Assembly (NCBI RefSeq): GCF_009362785.1
Contig: NZ_WHNQ01000027.1
Span: 40,894 to 104,893, forward strand
From: Paraburkholderia atlantica
Lineage (GTDB): Bacteria > Pseudomonadota > Gammaproteobacteria > Burkholderiales > Burkholderiaceae
Direction: 5' to 3'
DNA: 64,000 bases
Shown: piece by piece, positions 16,753 to 25,993 of the stretch
Numbering within the stretch: the first letter of the stretch is position 1
Layout: each line of letters opens with the position of its first letter
The notes under the pieces: model-generated
Told to the model about the DNA's origin: nothing
What the model saw: the letters and a program-made list of their open reading frames with translations, nothing else
Database searches by the model: none
Program-made: the position numbers and the translations under genes

Positions 16753-17655
16753 TTACGCGGGAAAGACCCCCGTGGACAGATAACGGTCGCCGCGATCGCA
16801 GACGATGAACACGATCGTCGCGTTCTCGACCTGACGCGCGATGCGCAGCGCGACTTCGCACGCACCGCCCGACGAAATTCCGGCGAAGATGCCTTCGACC
16901 GACGCCAGGCGGCGCGCCATCGCCTCGGCCGCGGATTGACTGACGTTCTCCACACGGTCGACGCGGCTGCGGTCGAAAATTTTCGGCAGATACGCTTCCG
17001 GCCATTTGCGAATACCCGGAATACGTGAACCCTCCTCCGGCTGCGCGCCGATGATTTCAATCTGCTGGTTCTGCGCCTTCAGATATGTCGACACGCCCAT
17101 GATCGTGCCGGTCGTGCCCATCGACGACACGAAGTGCGTGATGCGCCCTTCCGTGTCACGCCAGATTTCCGGGCCCGTGCCTTCGATGTGCGAGGCCGGA
17201 TTGTCCGGGTTGGCGAACTGATCGAGGATGATGCCCTTGCCTTCGCGCTGCATCTGCTCAGCGAGATCGCGCGCGTACTCCATGCCGCCCTTGACCGGCG
17301 TCAGAATGATTTCCGCGCCATAGGCGGCCATGCTCTGACGGCGCTCGACCGACAGATCTTCCGGCATGACCAGCACCATCTTGTAGCCGCGAACCGCCGC
17401 AGCCATCGCGAGCGCGATGCCGGTGTTGCCGCTGGTCGACTCGATCAGCGTGTCGCCCGGCTTGATGCGCCCGCGCGCTTCGGCCTTCTTGATCATCGAC
17501 AACGCCGGTCGGTCCTTCACCGATCCCGCCGGATTGTTGCCCTCGAGCTTCGCGAGGATCACATTGTTGCGGCTGCGGATCTCGTCGTCGGGAAGCCGGA
17601 CGAGTTGTACGAGCGGCGTATTGCCGACCGTGTCTTCAATCGTTTTGTATGCCAT
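16753..17655 (-). CDS. cysM: Cysteine synthase B
   Basis: A 300-residue PLP enzyme making cysteine from O-acetylserine and sulfide or thiosulfate. The PLP lysine is Lys47 in NNPAGSVKDRPA, and the phosphate-binding loop is ESTSGNTGIALA; EGTGPEIWRDT and FAGISSGGA are also conserved. The start at MAYKTIEDTVGNTPL is clear; the longer open frame upstream is not part of the protein. The match to the CysM rather than the CysK branch rests on overall resemblance (GAQPEEGSRIPGIRKWPEAYLP). Confidence 0.94.
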   Translation of the reverse strand: MAYKTIEDTVGNTPLVQLVRLPDDEIRSRNNVILAKLEGNNPAGSVKDRPALSMIKKAEARGRIKPGDTLIESTSGNTGIALAMAAAVRGYKMVLVMPEDLSVERRQSMAAYGAEIILTPVKGGMEYARDLAEQMQREGKGIILDQFANPDNPASHIEGTGPEIWRDTEGRITHFVSSMGTTGTIMGVSTYLKAQNQQIEIIGAQPEEGSRIPGIRKWPEAYLPKIFDRSRVDRVENVSQSAAEAMARRLASVEGIFAGISSGGACEVALRIARQVENATIVFIVCDRGDRYLSTGVFPA

Positions 17656-17778
17656 ATGGGGTCTTGTGATCGATGCGCGAAAGAGTGTCTTCAATCCATC
17701 GATTCTAAACCACGATCTCGGGCGCTGCCCTGCAGCCCTTCTGTCCGCATGGATGCATGCCACTTGCTGCGTAGTAAG

Positions 17779-17798
17779 CCCGCGGCGTGAGCCGCGGG
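17779..17798. repeat. Perfect GC hairpin with GTGA loop
   Basis: CCCGCGGC and GCCGCGGG are perfect complements around a GTGA tetraloop, in the 236-base gap between the ComEA-like gene and cysM. No T-run follows on either strand, so it is not a classic terminator; role unknown. Confidence 0.5.
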
Positions 17799-17891
17799 AG
17801 TCGTGTGTACCAATCGATGCAATGGGATGCTCGCGGACCCTGCGCGCCGCAAGCCGCTCCTCAGCATGGCACGCGCAAGGCTCGCGGCCGC

Positions 17892-18266
17892 TTACTTCTT
17901 CACCGCCACTGCGGCGGCGCCCTTCTGCGCGGCGGCGGGCGCGGCCGCAGCGGCCGGCTCCTTGCCCGCTGCAGCTGCCGCAACCTGCGTGCTAGCAGCC
18001 GCGCCAGCCGGTCCGACAGCGAGACCCTCCGCCTGCAGGCGCTCGATGGTGTGCCCGCCCATGCCCTTGACGCGCTTGCCGAGATCGGCCGCATCCTTGA
18101 ACGGGCCGTGCGCATTGCGTTCGTCGACAATCGCTTTGGCTTTTGCCGGACCGATACCCTTGATGCCGCGCAGCGCGTCTTCGTTAGCCGTGTTGACGTC
18201 GACCGCCGCATACGCGTGGCCGAAAGCGGCGAGCATCGCCGCGGTAACCAGAACTTTTCGAAACAT
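17892..18266 (-). CDS. ComEA-like helix-hairpin-helix protein, exported
   Basis: A 124-residue protein with a signal peptide (MFRKVLVTAAMLAAFGHAYA) and a ComEA-type double helix-hairpin-helix domain at about 21-80 (VDVNTANEDALRGIKGIGPAKAKAI, then KRVKGMGGHTIERL). ComEA proteins bind incoming DNA in the periplasm during natural transformation; whether this strain is competent is not shown by this gene alone. The last 45 residues are an Ala/Pro/Lys low-complexity tail. A GGGAGA site precedes the ATG. It lies between hldD and cysM on the same strand. Confidence 0.88.
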   Translation of the reverse strand: MFRKVLVTAAMLAAFGHAYAAVDVNTANEDALRGIKGIGPAKAKAIVDERNAHGPFKDAADLGKRVKGMGGHTIERLQAEGLAVGPAGAAASTQVAAAAAGKEPAAAAAPAAAQKGAAAVAVKK

Positions 18267-18344
18267 ATTGGAATCTCCCTGTTGCCACTGGCCGGCGACC
18301 ATCACCGGCCAGGAGATTCCAGTTTAAAGAGGACGGCGTACTAA

Positions 18345-19337
18345 TTACACCTGGCCGAACAGCCAGCGCACGTAACGATCGACACCTTCCTGCACGCTCA
18401 GAAACGGCGCGTCGTAGCCGGCCGCGCGCAGCTTCGACTGATCGGCCTGCGTGAAGCACTGATACTTGCCGCGCAGCGCGTCGGGGAACGGAATGTATTC
18501 GATCAGCCCGCGTTGCACCTGATCCGCGAGCGACAGCGCCGGCTCGTTGTTCAGCGCACGCAGCGTGTTGACCACGGTGCTCGCGATATCGTTGAACGGC
18601 TGCGCGCGGCCGGTGCCGAGATTGAAAATGCCGGACTTCTCCGGATGATCGAAGAAGAACAGATTGACCTTGACGACGTCTTCGACGGAGATGAAATCGC
18701 GCGTCTGCTCACCAGCCGCATAGCCGTTGTATTCGCCGAACAGCTTGACCTTGCCCTCGGCGCGGAACTGGTTGAAGTTGTGAAATGCGACCGACGCCAT
18801 GCGCGCCTTATGCGTTTCGCGCGGACCGTACACATTGAAATAACGGAAGCCCACGATCTGACTTTTCGCGGTGGGCAACACGCGGCGAATCACCTGGTCG
18901 AACAGAAACTTCGAATAGCCGTACACGTTGAGCGGCTGCTCGACCTCGCGCTCCTCGACGAACCGGCTCGAGCCGCCATACGTCGCCGCCGACGAAGCGT
19001 ACAGGAACTGGACGTCCTGCGCGAGACAGATGTCGAGCACGTCGCGGCTATAGCGATAGTTGTTGTCCATCATGTAGCGGCCGTCGGTTTCCATCGTGTC
19101 CGAGCAGGCGCCTTCGTGGAAGATCGCGCGCACCTTGCCGAAGTCGCCGCGCCTGAAGCGCTCGACGAATTCGGTTTTGTCGAGATAGTCGTCGATTTCG
19201 CAGTCGACCAGATTCCTGAACTTGTCCGCGCGCGTGAGGTTGTCGACGGCGATGATGTGCTGTTCGCCGCGCTCGTTGAGCGCCTTCACGAGATTGCTGC
19301 CGATAAAACCGGCCGCGCCGGTGACGATGACGGTCAT
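18345..19337 (-). CDS. hldD: ADP-L-glycero-D-manno-heptose 6-epimerase
   Basis: A 330-residue NADP-dependent short-chain dehydrogenase-type epimerase producing ADP-L-glycero-D-manno-heptose, the donor for the LPS inner core. The Rossmann motif is TGAAGFIGSNLVKAL, the catalytic YxxxK is YGYSKFLFD, and NVYGPRETHKARMASV is the HldD signature. It follows hldA by about 97 bases, placing two steps of heptose synthesis together. Confidence 0.97.
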   Translation of the reverse strand: MTVIVTGAAGFIGSNLVKALNERGEQHIIAVDNLTRADKFRNLVDCEIDDYLDKTEFVERFRRGDFGKVRAIFHEGACSDTMETDGRYMMDNNYRYSRDVLDICLAQDVQFLYASSAATYGGSSRFVEEREVEQPLNVYGYSKFLFDQVIRRVLPTAKSQIVGFRYFNVYGPRETHKARMASVAFHNFNQFRAEGKVKLFGEYNGYAAGEQTRDFISVEDVVKVNLFFFDHPEKSGIFNLGTGRAQPFNDIASTVVNTLRALNNEPALSLADQVQRGLIEYIPFPDALRGKYQCFTQADQSKLRAAGYDAPFLSVQEGVDRYVRWLFGQV

Positions 19338-19434
19338 GATGATCCTGCCGTAGTGAGCTTGGTAGTGAGCTTCGTTCAGTCAACGCCGCGAGGGGTCCGC
19401 TGGTCCGTCGGACGACGGCGCCCCGCGGGCTGCA

Positions 19435-20442
19435 TCAGGAGAAGAGTTCGTCGTAGTCGACGGTGGCGGTGCCCAGTTTGCCGACCACGATGCCGGCCGC
19501 GCGATTCGCAAGCCCGACCGCGTCGACGAGGGAAAGACCCGCGCCGAGCATCGCGGCAAGCGTCGCGATCACGGTGTCTCCCGCGCCCGACACATCATAC
19601 ACTTCGCGCGCAACGGCCGATGCGTGCAGGATGCCATCGTCGGCAAACAGCGTCATGCCCTCCTCCGAACGCGTCAGCAGCAGCGCCTTGAACTGCAATT
19701 CGGCGCGCAGCTTCGTGACGCGCGCGATCAGGTCTTCCTCGGACTTCCACTGCCCGACGACCTCGCGCAATTCCGCGCGATTCGGCGTGATCAGCGTCGC
19801 GCCGCGATAGCGTTCCCAGTCGTCGCCCTTCGGATCGACGAGCACGGGTTTGCCGGCCGCGTGCGCCTTCGCGATCATTTGCGTGACGTGCGTGAGGCCA
19901 CCCTTCGCGTAGTCGGACATCAGGATCACGTCGTGCGACGGCAGCAGCTCGTCGAAACGCGCAAGCCCCGCTAGCAGCACTTCATGCGCCGGCGAGTTCT
20001 CGAAATCGACGCGCAGTAATTGCTGCTGACGCGATAGCACCCGCAGCTTGATCGTCGTCAGCAAGGCCGGATCGCGTTCGAGATGCGGCGTCACGCCGCT
20101 TTCGTCGAGCAGCTGCACGATGCGCTCGCCGGGCTCGTCATGACCGACCACGCACAACAGGCCCGCTTGCGCGCCGAGCGCGACCGCGTTGCGCGCGACG
20201 TTCGCCGCGCCGCCCAGGCGATCTTCCTGGCGCTGCACGTGCACGACCGGCACGGGCGCCTCCGGAGAAATGCGGTTGACGTCGCCGAACCAGTAACGGT
20301 CGAGCATCACGTCGCCGACCACCAGCACGCGCGCCGCACTGAGCTGCCCGCGCGGCACGACCGTCAGCTTCTGCGCCGTCGTGGACGCGGGCGCCGCGGG
20401 CATGGCCTCAGGCATCGGCCGGAAGTTCAGAGGGTTGGGCAT
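19435..20442 (-). CDS. hldA: D-glycero-beta-D-manno-heptose-7-phosphate kinase (HldA type)
   Basis: A PfkB-family sugar kinase of 335 residues making heptose-1,7-bisphosphate for LPS core. It shows ARVLVVGDVMLDRYWFGD near the start, RLGGAANVARNAVALG, and the ATP/anion-hole motif DVSGAGDTVIATLAAML near the end. There is no C-terminal nucleotidyltransferase domain, so it is the single-domain form and a separate hldC is needed elsewhere. ATG 20442 is taken over TTG 20454; the gene overlaps the end of ugd by 35 bases, and starts at 20415 or 20403 are also possible. Confidence 0.93.
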   Translation of the reverse strand: MPNPLNFRPMPEAMPAAPASTTAQKLTVVPRGQLSAARVLVVGDVMLDRYWFGDVNRISPEAPVPVVHVQRQEDRLGGAANVARNAVALGAQAGLLCVVGHDEPGERIVQLLDESGVTPHLERDPALLTTIKLRVLSRQQQLLRVDFENSPAHEVLLAGLARFDELLPSHDVILMSDYAKGGLTHVTQMIAKAHAAGKPVLVDPKGDDWERYRGATLITPNRAELREVVGQWKSEEDLIARVTKLRAELQFKALLLTRSEEGMTLFADDGILHASAVAREVYDVSGAGDTVIATLAAMLGAGLSLVDAVGLANRAAGIVVGKLGTATVDYDELFS

Positions 20443-21811
20443 AGGGGCGTCCAATAGCGTGGTAGTCGATACCGAGCTCGATCATCGCGTCCGGTTCGTA
20501 CAGATTGCGGCCGTCGAAAATCAGCGGTGTCTTCAGCACCGATTTCAGATGCACGAAATCAGGACTCTTGAACTCCTTCCATTCGGTCACGATCACGAGT
20601 GCATCGGCGCCCGTCAGCGTTTCGTCCTGGGTGCTCGTGAACGTGAGGCGCGCGAGCTGCTCGGGCGCCGCATGCAGATCCATCGCGAAGACGCGTTGCG
20701 CCTCGGTCACGGCGACCGGATCGTACGCGCGCACGTTCGCGCCGCGCGCCAGCAGCTCACCGATCACGCGACGGCTCGGCGCCTCGCGCATGTCGTCGGT
20801 ATTCGGCTTGAACGCGAGGCCCCACACCGCGAACGTGCGGCCGCTCAGATCCTCACCGAGCTTCGCGGCGATCTTGTTCACGAGCACGTCCTTCTGCTGG
20901 TCGTTCACTTCCTCGACCGCCTCGAGAATGCGCAGGTTGTGGCCGCTCTCGCTCGCGGTGCGGATCAGCGCCTGCACGTCCTTCGGAAAGCACGAGCCGC
21001 CATAGCCGCAGCCCGCGTACAGGAAGTGATAGCCGATGCGCGGATCGGACCCGATGCCGCGGCGCACCGCCTCGATGTCGGCGCCGACCTTGTCCGCGAG
21101 ATTCGACATCTCGTTCATGAACGAGATGCGCGTCGCGAGCATCGCGTTGGCCGCGTACTTGGTGAACTCGGCCGAGCGCACGTCCATGTACAGCGTGCGT
21201 TCGTGATTGCGGTTGAACGGCGCGTACAGACGCTTCATCATTTCGCGCGCGCGCGCGCCGGGTTCGTCTTCGTCGATGCCGATCACGATACGGTCGGGGC
21301 GCATGAAGTCGTCGACGGCCGCACCTTCCTTCAGGAACTCGGGGTTCGACACCACCGAGAAGCGATGCTGCGCACTTCCCGCGAGCCCGCGTTTCGCGAG
21401 CTCTTCGTTGATCACCGCGCGCACGCGTTGCGCGGTGCCGACCGGCACCGTCGATTTGTCGACGATCACCTTGAAGCCGTTCATCGTTCGGCCGATGTTG
21501 CGCGCGGCCTCGAGCACGTATTGCAGGTCGGCGGAGCCGTCTTCATCGGGCGGCGTGCCGACCGCGATGAACTGCACGTCGCCGTGCGCGACGCTCGCCG
21601 CAACATCGGTCGAGAACGTGATGCGGCCGGCCGCGCGCGTGCGGGCGATCATCTCCTGCAGGCCCGGCTCGTGAATCGGCACGCCGCCTTTGTTCAGGAT
21701 GTCGATCTTGCGCTGATCGACGTCGAGACAGAAGACGTCGTTGCCGATTTCGGCGAGACAAGCGCCGGTGACAAGGCCCACATAGCCGGTGCCGATAATG
21801 GTGATTTTCAT
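20408..21811 (-). CDS. ugd: UDP-glucose 6-dehydrogenase
   Basis: A 467-residue enzyme oxidising UDP-glucose to UDP-glucuronate with two NAD. The NAD fold is at the start (ITIIGTGYVGLVTGACLAE), the central domain has EFLKEGAAVDDF and EFTKYAANAMLATRISFMNE, and the catalytic Cys is in GYGGSCFPKDVQAL. UDP-glucuronate feeds capsule and, in Burkholderia, aminoarabinose added to lipid A, which gives polymyxin resistance. Its place between lapB and hldA links it to the LPS genes. Confidence 0.96.
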   Translation of the reverse strand: MKITIIGTGYVGLVTGACLAEIGNDVFCLDVDQRKIDILNKGGVPIHEPGLQEMIARTRAAGRITFSTDVAASVAHGDVQFIAVGTPPDEDGSADLQYVLEAARNIGRTMNGFKVIVDKSTVPVGTAQRVRAVINEELAKRGLAGSAQHRFSVVSNPEFLKEGAAVDDFMRPDRIVIGIDEDEPGARAREMMKRLYAPFNRNHERTLYMDVRSAEFTKYAANAMLATRISFMNEMSNLADKVGADIEAVRRGIGSDPRIGYHFLYAGCGYGGSCFPKDVQALIRTASESGHNLRILEAVEEVNDQQKDVLVNKIAAKLGEDLSGRTFAVWGLAFKPNTDDMREAPSRRVIGELLARGANVRAYDPVAVTEAQRVFAMDLHAAPEQLARLTFTSTQDETLTGADALVIVTEWKEFKSPDFVHLKSVLKTPLIFDGRNLYEPDAMIELGIDYHAIGRPYAQPSELPADA

Positions 21812-21937
21812 ACGCTGTCCGGTAGATGGTTCCGGTGATGAATGCCGCTCATGAGGCCGGCGATAAACTCGTTGCGAAATTCGCGGGGCAATGGCGCGGC
21901 AATCAACGCCGACGCGTCCAAAGCCGCCCGTGCGGCA

Positions 21938-23113
21938 TCAGCTCGGCGCGGCAATCGGCTCGACGCGGCGCGGCGCATAGGTTTCCCAACCGCTGCATCC
22001 TGGGCACTGCCAGTAGAAAAGCCGCGCCCTGAAACCACAATTCTGGCACGTATAGCGTGGCAGATTTTTGGTGCGCTGGCGGATCAGTGTGCGCATCAGT
22101 TCGAGCTCGCTGCGCCGCGGCTCTTCGGCGACGGCCTGCTGCGCTTCGAGCAGACGCGTCATGCCGGCGAGATTCGGCGACTTCTGCATCTGCGTGCGCG
22201 CGAGCGCATGCGCGGCATCGGCGCCGCGCAGCGACGCGACGTGCTGATACGCGACGTCGAGCAGATCATTGCTCGGGTGACGGTCGACCCAAGTGGTCAG
22301 CAGATCGGCGCCCTCCTGCGCGCGGCCGAGCGCTTCATACGCCTTCATGATCTTCTCGGCAACGAGCGGCAGATAGGCGGGGTTCTGCTCCTCGACCCGG
22401 CGCCATTGCCCGATCGCCGCTTCCGGCGCGCCGCCGGCCGCGTCGACATCGCCGAACAGGATCGTCGCGCGCACGTTGGTCGGGTTCGCCTTCAGCGCGA
22501 GACTGAGCTGATGACGTGCTTCGTCCGGCTTTTTCTGCTGCAGCGCTTCCTGAGCAAGTTCGCAATGGAACTGCGCGATTTCCTTGTCGAGCGACGGCGC
22601 GCCCATCGTTTCGAGATGGCGCGCGGTATCGATCGACTTGACCCAGTCCTTCTCGATCTCGTAGATCGTCAACAGCGCGCGTTGAGCGCCCAGTGCGTAA
22701 TCGCCCGCCTGCAGCGAGCGGAAGGTTTCTTCGGCACGGTCGAGCAGACCCGCTTTCAGGAAGTCCTGGCCGAGTTCGTACAGTGCGTGATCGCGCTCGT
22801 TGACCGGCAGATCCGCGCGGCTCAGCAGATTTTGATGCACCCGAATGGCGCGGTCCGTTTCGCCGCGCCGGCGGAACAGATTGCCGAGCGCGAAATGCAA
22901 TTCGACGGTTTCAGGATCCAGCTTGACGACTTCGATGAATGCGTCGATCGCCTGGTCGGGCTGCTCGTTGAGCAGAAAGTTCAGGCCGCGAAAATACGAC
23001 CGCGGCAGGTTGGCGCTTTCGGACAACAGCGTCTTGAGGTCGTAGCGCGCCGCCATCCAGCCGAACGCGAACGCGACGGGTATGACCAGCAGCCACCAGA
23101 AGTCTAGATCCAT
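21938..23113 (-). CDS. lapB: Lipopolysaccharide assembly protein B
   Basis: A 391-residue inner-membrane-anchored protein with one N-terminal helix (FWWLLVIPVAFAFGWMAARYD), a row of TPR repeats (about 60-340; for example PETVELHFALGNLFRRRGETDRAI), and a C-terminal rubredoxin-like knuckle CQNCGFRARLFYWQCPGC. This layout is exactly that of E. coli LapB (YciM), which regulates LpxC breakdown and so LPS synthesis. It follows lapA by about 69 bases. Confidence 0.96.
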   Translation of the reverse strand: MDLDFWWLLVIPVAFAFGWMAARYDLKTLLSESANLPRSYFRGLNFLLNEQPDQAIDAFIEVVKLDPETVELHFALGNLFRRRGETDRAIRVHQNLLSRADLPVNERDHALYELGQDFLKAGLLDRAEETFRSLQAGDYALGAQRALLTIYEIEKDWVKSIDTARHLETMGAPSLDKEIAQFHCELAQEALQQKKPDEARHQLSLALKANPTNVRATILFGDVDAAGGAPEAAIGQWRRVEEQNPAYLPLVAEKIMKAYEALGRAQEGADLLTTWVDRHPSNDLLDVAYQHVASLRGADAAHALARTQMQKSPNLAGMTRLLEAQQAVAEEPRRSELELMRTLIRQRTKNLPRYTCQNCGFRARLFYWQCPGCSGWETYAPRRVEPIAAPS

Positions 23114-23182
23114 GCGATTAATGCAAATGTGCGGGAAAGCGAAAACGAAAAGCCGCGCTCAGAGCGCGCGGCGCAAGACAGC

Positions 23183-23476
23183 TCAGATGAGCGGCGGCAT
23201 CGGCGGCTGCTCCACCACGGCCGGAGTCTCGCGTGCCACGCGCAACTCGCGCCTAAGCCGGCCATTCTCCATGCGCAGACGCACGACAGCCGGCATCGCC
23301 GACACGAGCCCCGCGAGCAAGCCGATCACGAAAAACGCGAGGCCGATCAGAATCAAAGGCGCCGACCAGACGTAGCCGGCGAGGAAATTCAGCGTAGCGG
23401 GTTGCGTGTTGGAGAGCGCCAGCACCAGCAGCAGCACGAACACCAGAACACGGATCAGCCAGACGATAAATTTCAT
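23183..23476 (-). CDS. lapA: LapA-family inner-membrane protein
   Basis: A 97-residue protein with two membrane helices (about 4-23 and 38-64) and a short cytoplasmic tail rich in Arg, matching LapA (YciS, DUF1049). LapA works with LapB in LPS assembly and LpxC control in E. coli. The arrangement lapA-lapB downstream of ihfB is also found in E. coli-like and beta-proteobacterial genomes. Confidence 0.88.
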   Translation of the reverse strand: MKFIVWLIRVLVFVLLLVLALSNTQPATLNFLAGYVWSAPLILIGLAFFVIGLLAGLVSAMPAVVRLRMENGRLRRELRVARETPAVVEQPPMPPLI

Positions 23477-23675
23477 GAATAGATCTCTTCACGGCAGTTG
23501 CGGGGTGACGCCGGCTCGATGACGCGTCGCGCCACGGTGTTGCCCGCGCCGAAGTGACCCGTATTGTAATGGATGCCCTCGCGGCTGGGCAGCAAGTGGC
23601 GGGACGGGGCACTTACGGGAGATTCGCGAAATGCAATGGCCGCACCGGGAGGCACCACTTCTCAAATGATGGACG

Positions 23676-23702
23676 AAAAAAAAGCGCCCGAAGGCGCTTT
23701 TC
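23676..23702 (-). terminator. Rho-independent terminator after ihfB
   Basis: AAAAGCGCC-TTCG-GGCGCTTTT hairpin on the minus strand, with the very stable CTTCGG loop and a run of eight T. It lies 72 bases after the ihfB stop and closes the rpsA-ihfB unit. Confidence 0.92.
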
Positions 23703-23773
23703 CTGGTCTTTTGCCGACTGGCTTTGGCCGCTGACGCTAGCTATGCCACGCTGCAAGACGCACAGCGGAGTCA

Positions 23774-24097
23774 TTAAAGGTCGTCATCCGGCTCCTCGGC
23801 CTTCAGCGGCTCGCCCGCGCGACGATCCACCCGCTCGCGCAATTCCTTGCCCGGCTTGAAGTGCGGTACGTACTTCTCGGGTACCAGCACCTTCTCGCCC
23901 GACTTCGGATTGCGTCCGACGCGGGAGGGACGGCGGTTGAGGCCGAAGCTGCCGAAGCCACGAATTTCGATCCGATGGCCTTTGGCAAGTGCCTCCGACA
24001 TCGCATCAAGCATCGTCTTCACCGCGAAATCCGCATCCTTGAGAACAAGTTGCGGAAATCGCGTAGCCAGCTGGGCGACCAATTCCGATTTGGTCAT
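23774..24097 (-). CDS. ihfB: Integration host factor, beta subunit
   Basis: A 107-residue DNA-bending protein that pairs with IhfA. The HU/IHF fold is complete: MTKSELVAQLATRFPQL, IEIRGFGSFGLNRR, and the arm GRNPKSGEKVLVPEKYVPHFKPGKELRERV, whose proline intercalates in DNA. The tail RRAGEPLKAEEPDDDL is longer and more acidic than in E. coli, as is common in Burkholderiaceae. It starts 21 bases after rpsA. Confidence 0.97.
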   Translation of the reverse strand: MTKSELVAQLATRFPQLVLKDADFAVKTMLDAMSEALAKGHRIEIRGFGSFGLNRRPSRVGRNPKSGEKVLVPEKYVPHFKPGKELRERVDRRAGEPLKAEEPDDDL

Positions 24098-24118
24098 ACT
24101 GCAGCAGACCTCTCAGGC

Positions 24119-25834
24119 TTACTGGTTCTGGCCGTCGAGCTTGGCCTTCAGCAGCGCGCCGAGGTTCGTCGTGCCGGTAGCGGCTGCGCTCGAATCCGAA
24201 GCAGCGAGACCACGGATGGCTTCCTGTTGTTCAGCCGAATCCTTCGCCTTGATCGACAGGTTGATGCCACGCGACTTGCGATCGATATTGATGATCATCG
24301 CGTTGACCTTGTCGCCTTCCTTCAGCACGTTGCGAGCGTCTTCCACGCGGTCTTGGGCGATTTCCGAAGCACGCAGATAGCCTTCGACTTCACCCGACAG
24401 CTGGACCACAGCACCCTTCGCGTCCACCGACTTGACGGTACCGTCGACGACCGAACCCTTGTCGTTCATTGCAACGTAGTTGCTGAACGGGTCGCCTTCG
24501 AGCTGCTTGATACCCAGCGAAATACGTTCCTTCTCGACGTCGATGCCGAGAACGATCGCTTCCACTTCGTCGCCCTTCTTGTACTTGCGAACGGCCTCCT
24601 CGCCGGTTTCGCTCCACGACAGATCCGACAGGTGAACCAGACCGTCGATGCCGCCCGGCAGACCGATGAACACGCCGAAGTCGGTGATCGACTTGATGGC
24701 GCCGCTGATCTTGTCGCCCTTCTTGAAGTTGCGGCTGAAGTCGTCCCACGGGTTCGGCTTGCACTGCTTCATGCCGAGGCTGATACGACGGCGGTCTTCG
24801 TCGATTTCGAGAACCATGACTTCGACTTCGTCGCCCAGCTGGACAACCTTCGACGGAGCAACGTTCTTGTTGGTCCAGTCCATTTCCGACACGTGGACGA
24901 GGCCTTCGATGCCCGATTCCACTTCGACGAATGCGCCGTAGTCGGTGATGTTGGTGACCTTACCGAACAGACGCGTGCCCGACGGGTAACGGCGCGAGAT
25001 GCCTTCCCACGGATCGTCGCCCAGTTGCTTGATACCGAGCGAAACGCGGTTCTTTTCCTGGTCGAACTTGAGGATCTTCGCGGTGACTTCCTGGCCAACC
25101 GACAGAACTTCGCTCGGATGACGCACACGACGCCATGCGATGTCGGTGATGTGCAGCAGGCCGTCGATACCGCCGAGGTCTACGAACGCGCCGTAGTCGG
25201 TGATGTTCTTGACCACGCCTTCGACGATCGCGCCTTCCTTCAGCGTTTCGAGCAGCTTCGCGCGCTCTTCGCCTTGCGTTGCCTCGATGACAGCGCGGCG
25301 CGACAGCACGACGTTGTTACGCTTGCGGTCGAGCTTGATGACGCGGAATTCGAGGGTCTTGCCTTCGTACGGGGTCGTGTCCTTGACCGGACGCGTATCA
25401 ACCAGCGAACCCGGCAGGAACGCGCGGATGCCGTTGACCATCACGGTCATACCGCCCTTGACCTTGCCCGTGATCGTACCGGTCACGAGTTCGTTGTTGT
25501 CCAGCGCCTTTTCCAGCGACAGCCACGAAGCCAGACGCTTCGCCTTGTCACGCGACAGGATGGTGTCGCCATAGCCGTTTTCCAGCGCGTCGATCGCGAC
25601 GGAAACGAAGTCGCCCGCCTGCACTTCTACCTCGCCCGCGTCATTCAGGAACTCTTCGAGCGGGATGTAGGCTTCGGACTTCAGACCAGCGTTCACGACC
25701 ACGAAGTTGTGGTCGACACGCACGACTTCGGCGGAGATCACTTCGCCAGCGCGCATGTCCTGCTTGGTCAGCGACTCTTCGAACAGAGCCGCAAAAGATT
25801 CGGTATTCGGGGTAGAGGTTTGCAGGTCGGACAT
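24119..25834 (-). CDS. rpsA: 30S ribosomal protein S1
   Basis: A 571-residue S1 protein with six S1 RNA-binding repeats, recognised by recurring motifs such as DYGAFVDLGGIDGLLHITD, DYGAFVEVESGIEGLVHVSE and DFGVFIGLPGGIDGLVHLSD. It brings mRNA to the 30S subunit. The start is MSDLQTSTPN at 25834; the open frame extends 48 codons further upstream but that part covers the cmk terminator and is not coding. It is followed at 21 bases by ihfB. Confidence 0.97.
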   Translation of the reverse strand: MSDLQTSTPNTESFAALFEESLTKQDMRAGEVISAEVVRVDHNFVVVNAGLKSEAYIPLEEFLNDAGEVEVQAGDFVSVAIDALENGYGDTILSRDKAKRLASWLSLEKALDNNELVTGTITGKVKGGMTVMVNGIRAFLPGSLVDTRPVKDTTPYEGKTLEFRVIKLDRKRNNVVLSRRAVIEATQGEERAKLLETLKEGAIVEGVVKNITDYGAFVDLGGIDGLLHITDIAWRRVRHPSEVLSVGQEVTAKILKFDQEKNRVSLGIKQLGDDPWEGISRRYPSGTRLFGKVTNITDYGAFVEVESGIEGLVHVSEMDWTNKNVAPSKVVQLGDEVEVMVLEIDEDRRRISLGMKQCKPNPWDDFSRNFKKGDKISGAIKSITDFGVFIGLPGGIDGLVHLSDLSWSETGEEAVRKYKKGDEVEAIVLGIDVEKERISLGIKQLEGDPFSNYVAMNDKGSVVDGTVKSVDAKGAVVQLSGEVEGYLRASEIAQDRVEDARNVLKEGDKVNAMIINIDRKSRGINLSIKAKDSAEQQEAIRGLAASDSSAAATGTTNLGALLKAKLDGQNQ

Positions 25835-25930
25835 AAAAATCAGAGTTTGCATGGTCTTCGCAACGCCTGGCTCACCGGACTGGTCAGCAACTGCGGCAAA
25901 TACGCGAACGCCACGCGGGGTTAAAGGGTT

Positions 25931-25960
25931 AAAAACAACGCTTCGCGACCATCGCGAAGC
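25931..25960 (-). terminator. Rho-independent terminator between cmk and rpsA
   Basis: On the minus strand GCTTCGCGA-TGG-TCGCGAAGC forms a nine-base perfect stem followed by GTTGTTTTT. It would end the upstream aromatic-cmk transcript before rpsA, so rpsA needs a promoter in the 25835-25930 gap. Confidence 0.85.
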
Positions 25961-25993
25961 ACCTACCAACAACGGCACTGCCGCCGCTGGCCA

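Noticed and set aside
23861..25924. 687-codon plus-strand open frame over ihfB and rpsA
   Set aside because: Shadow of highly conserved genes on the other strand.
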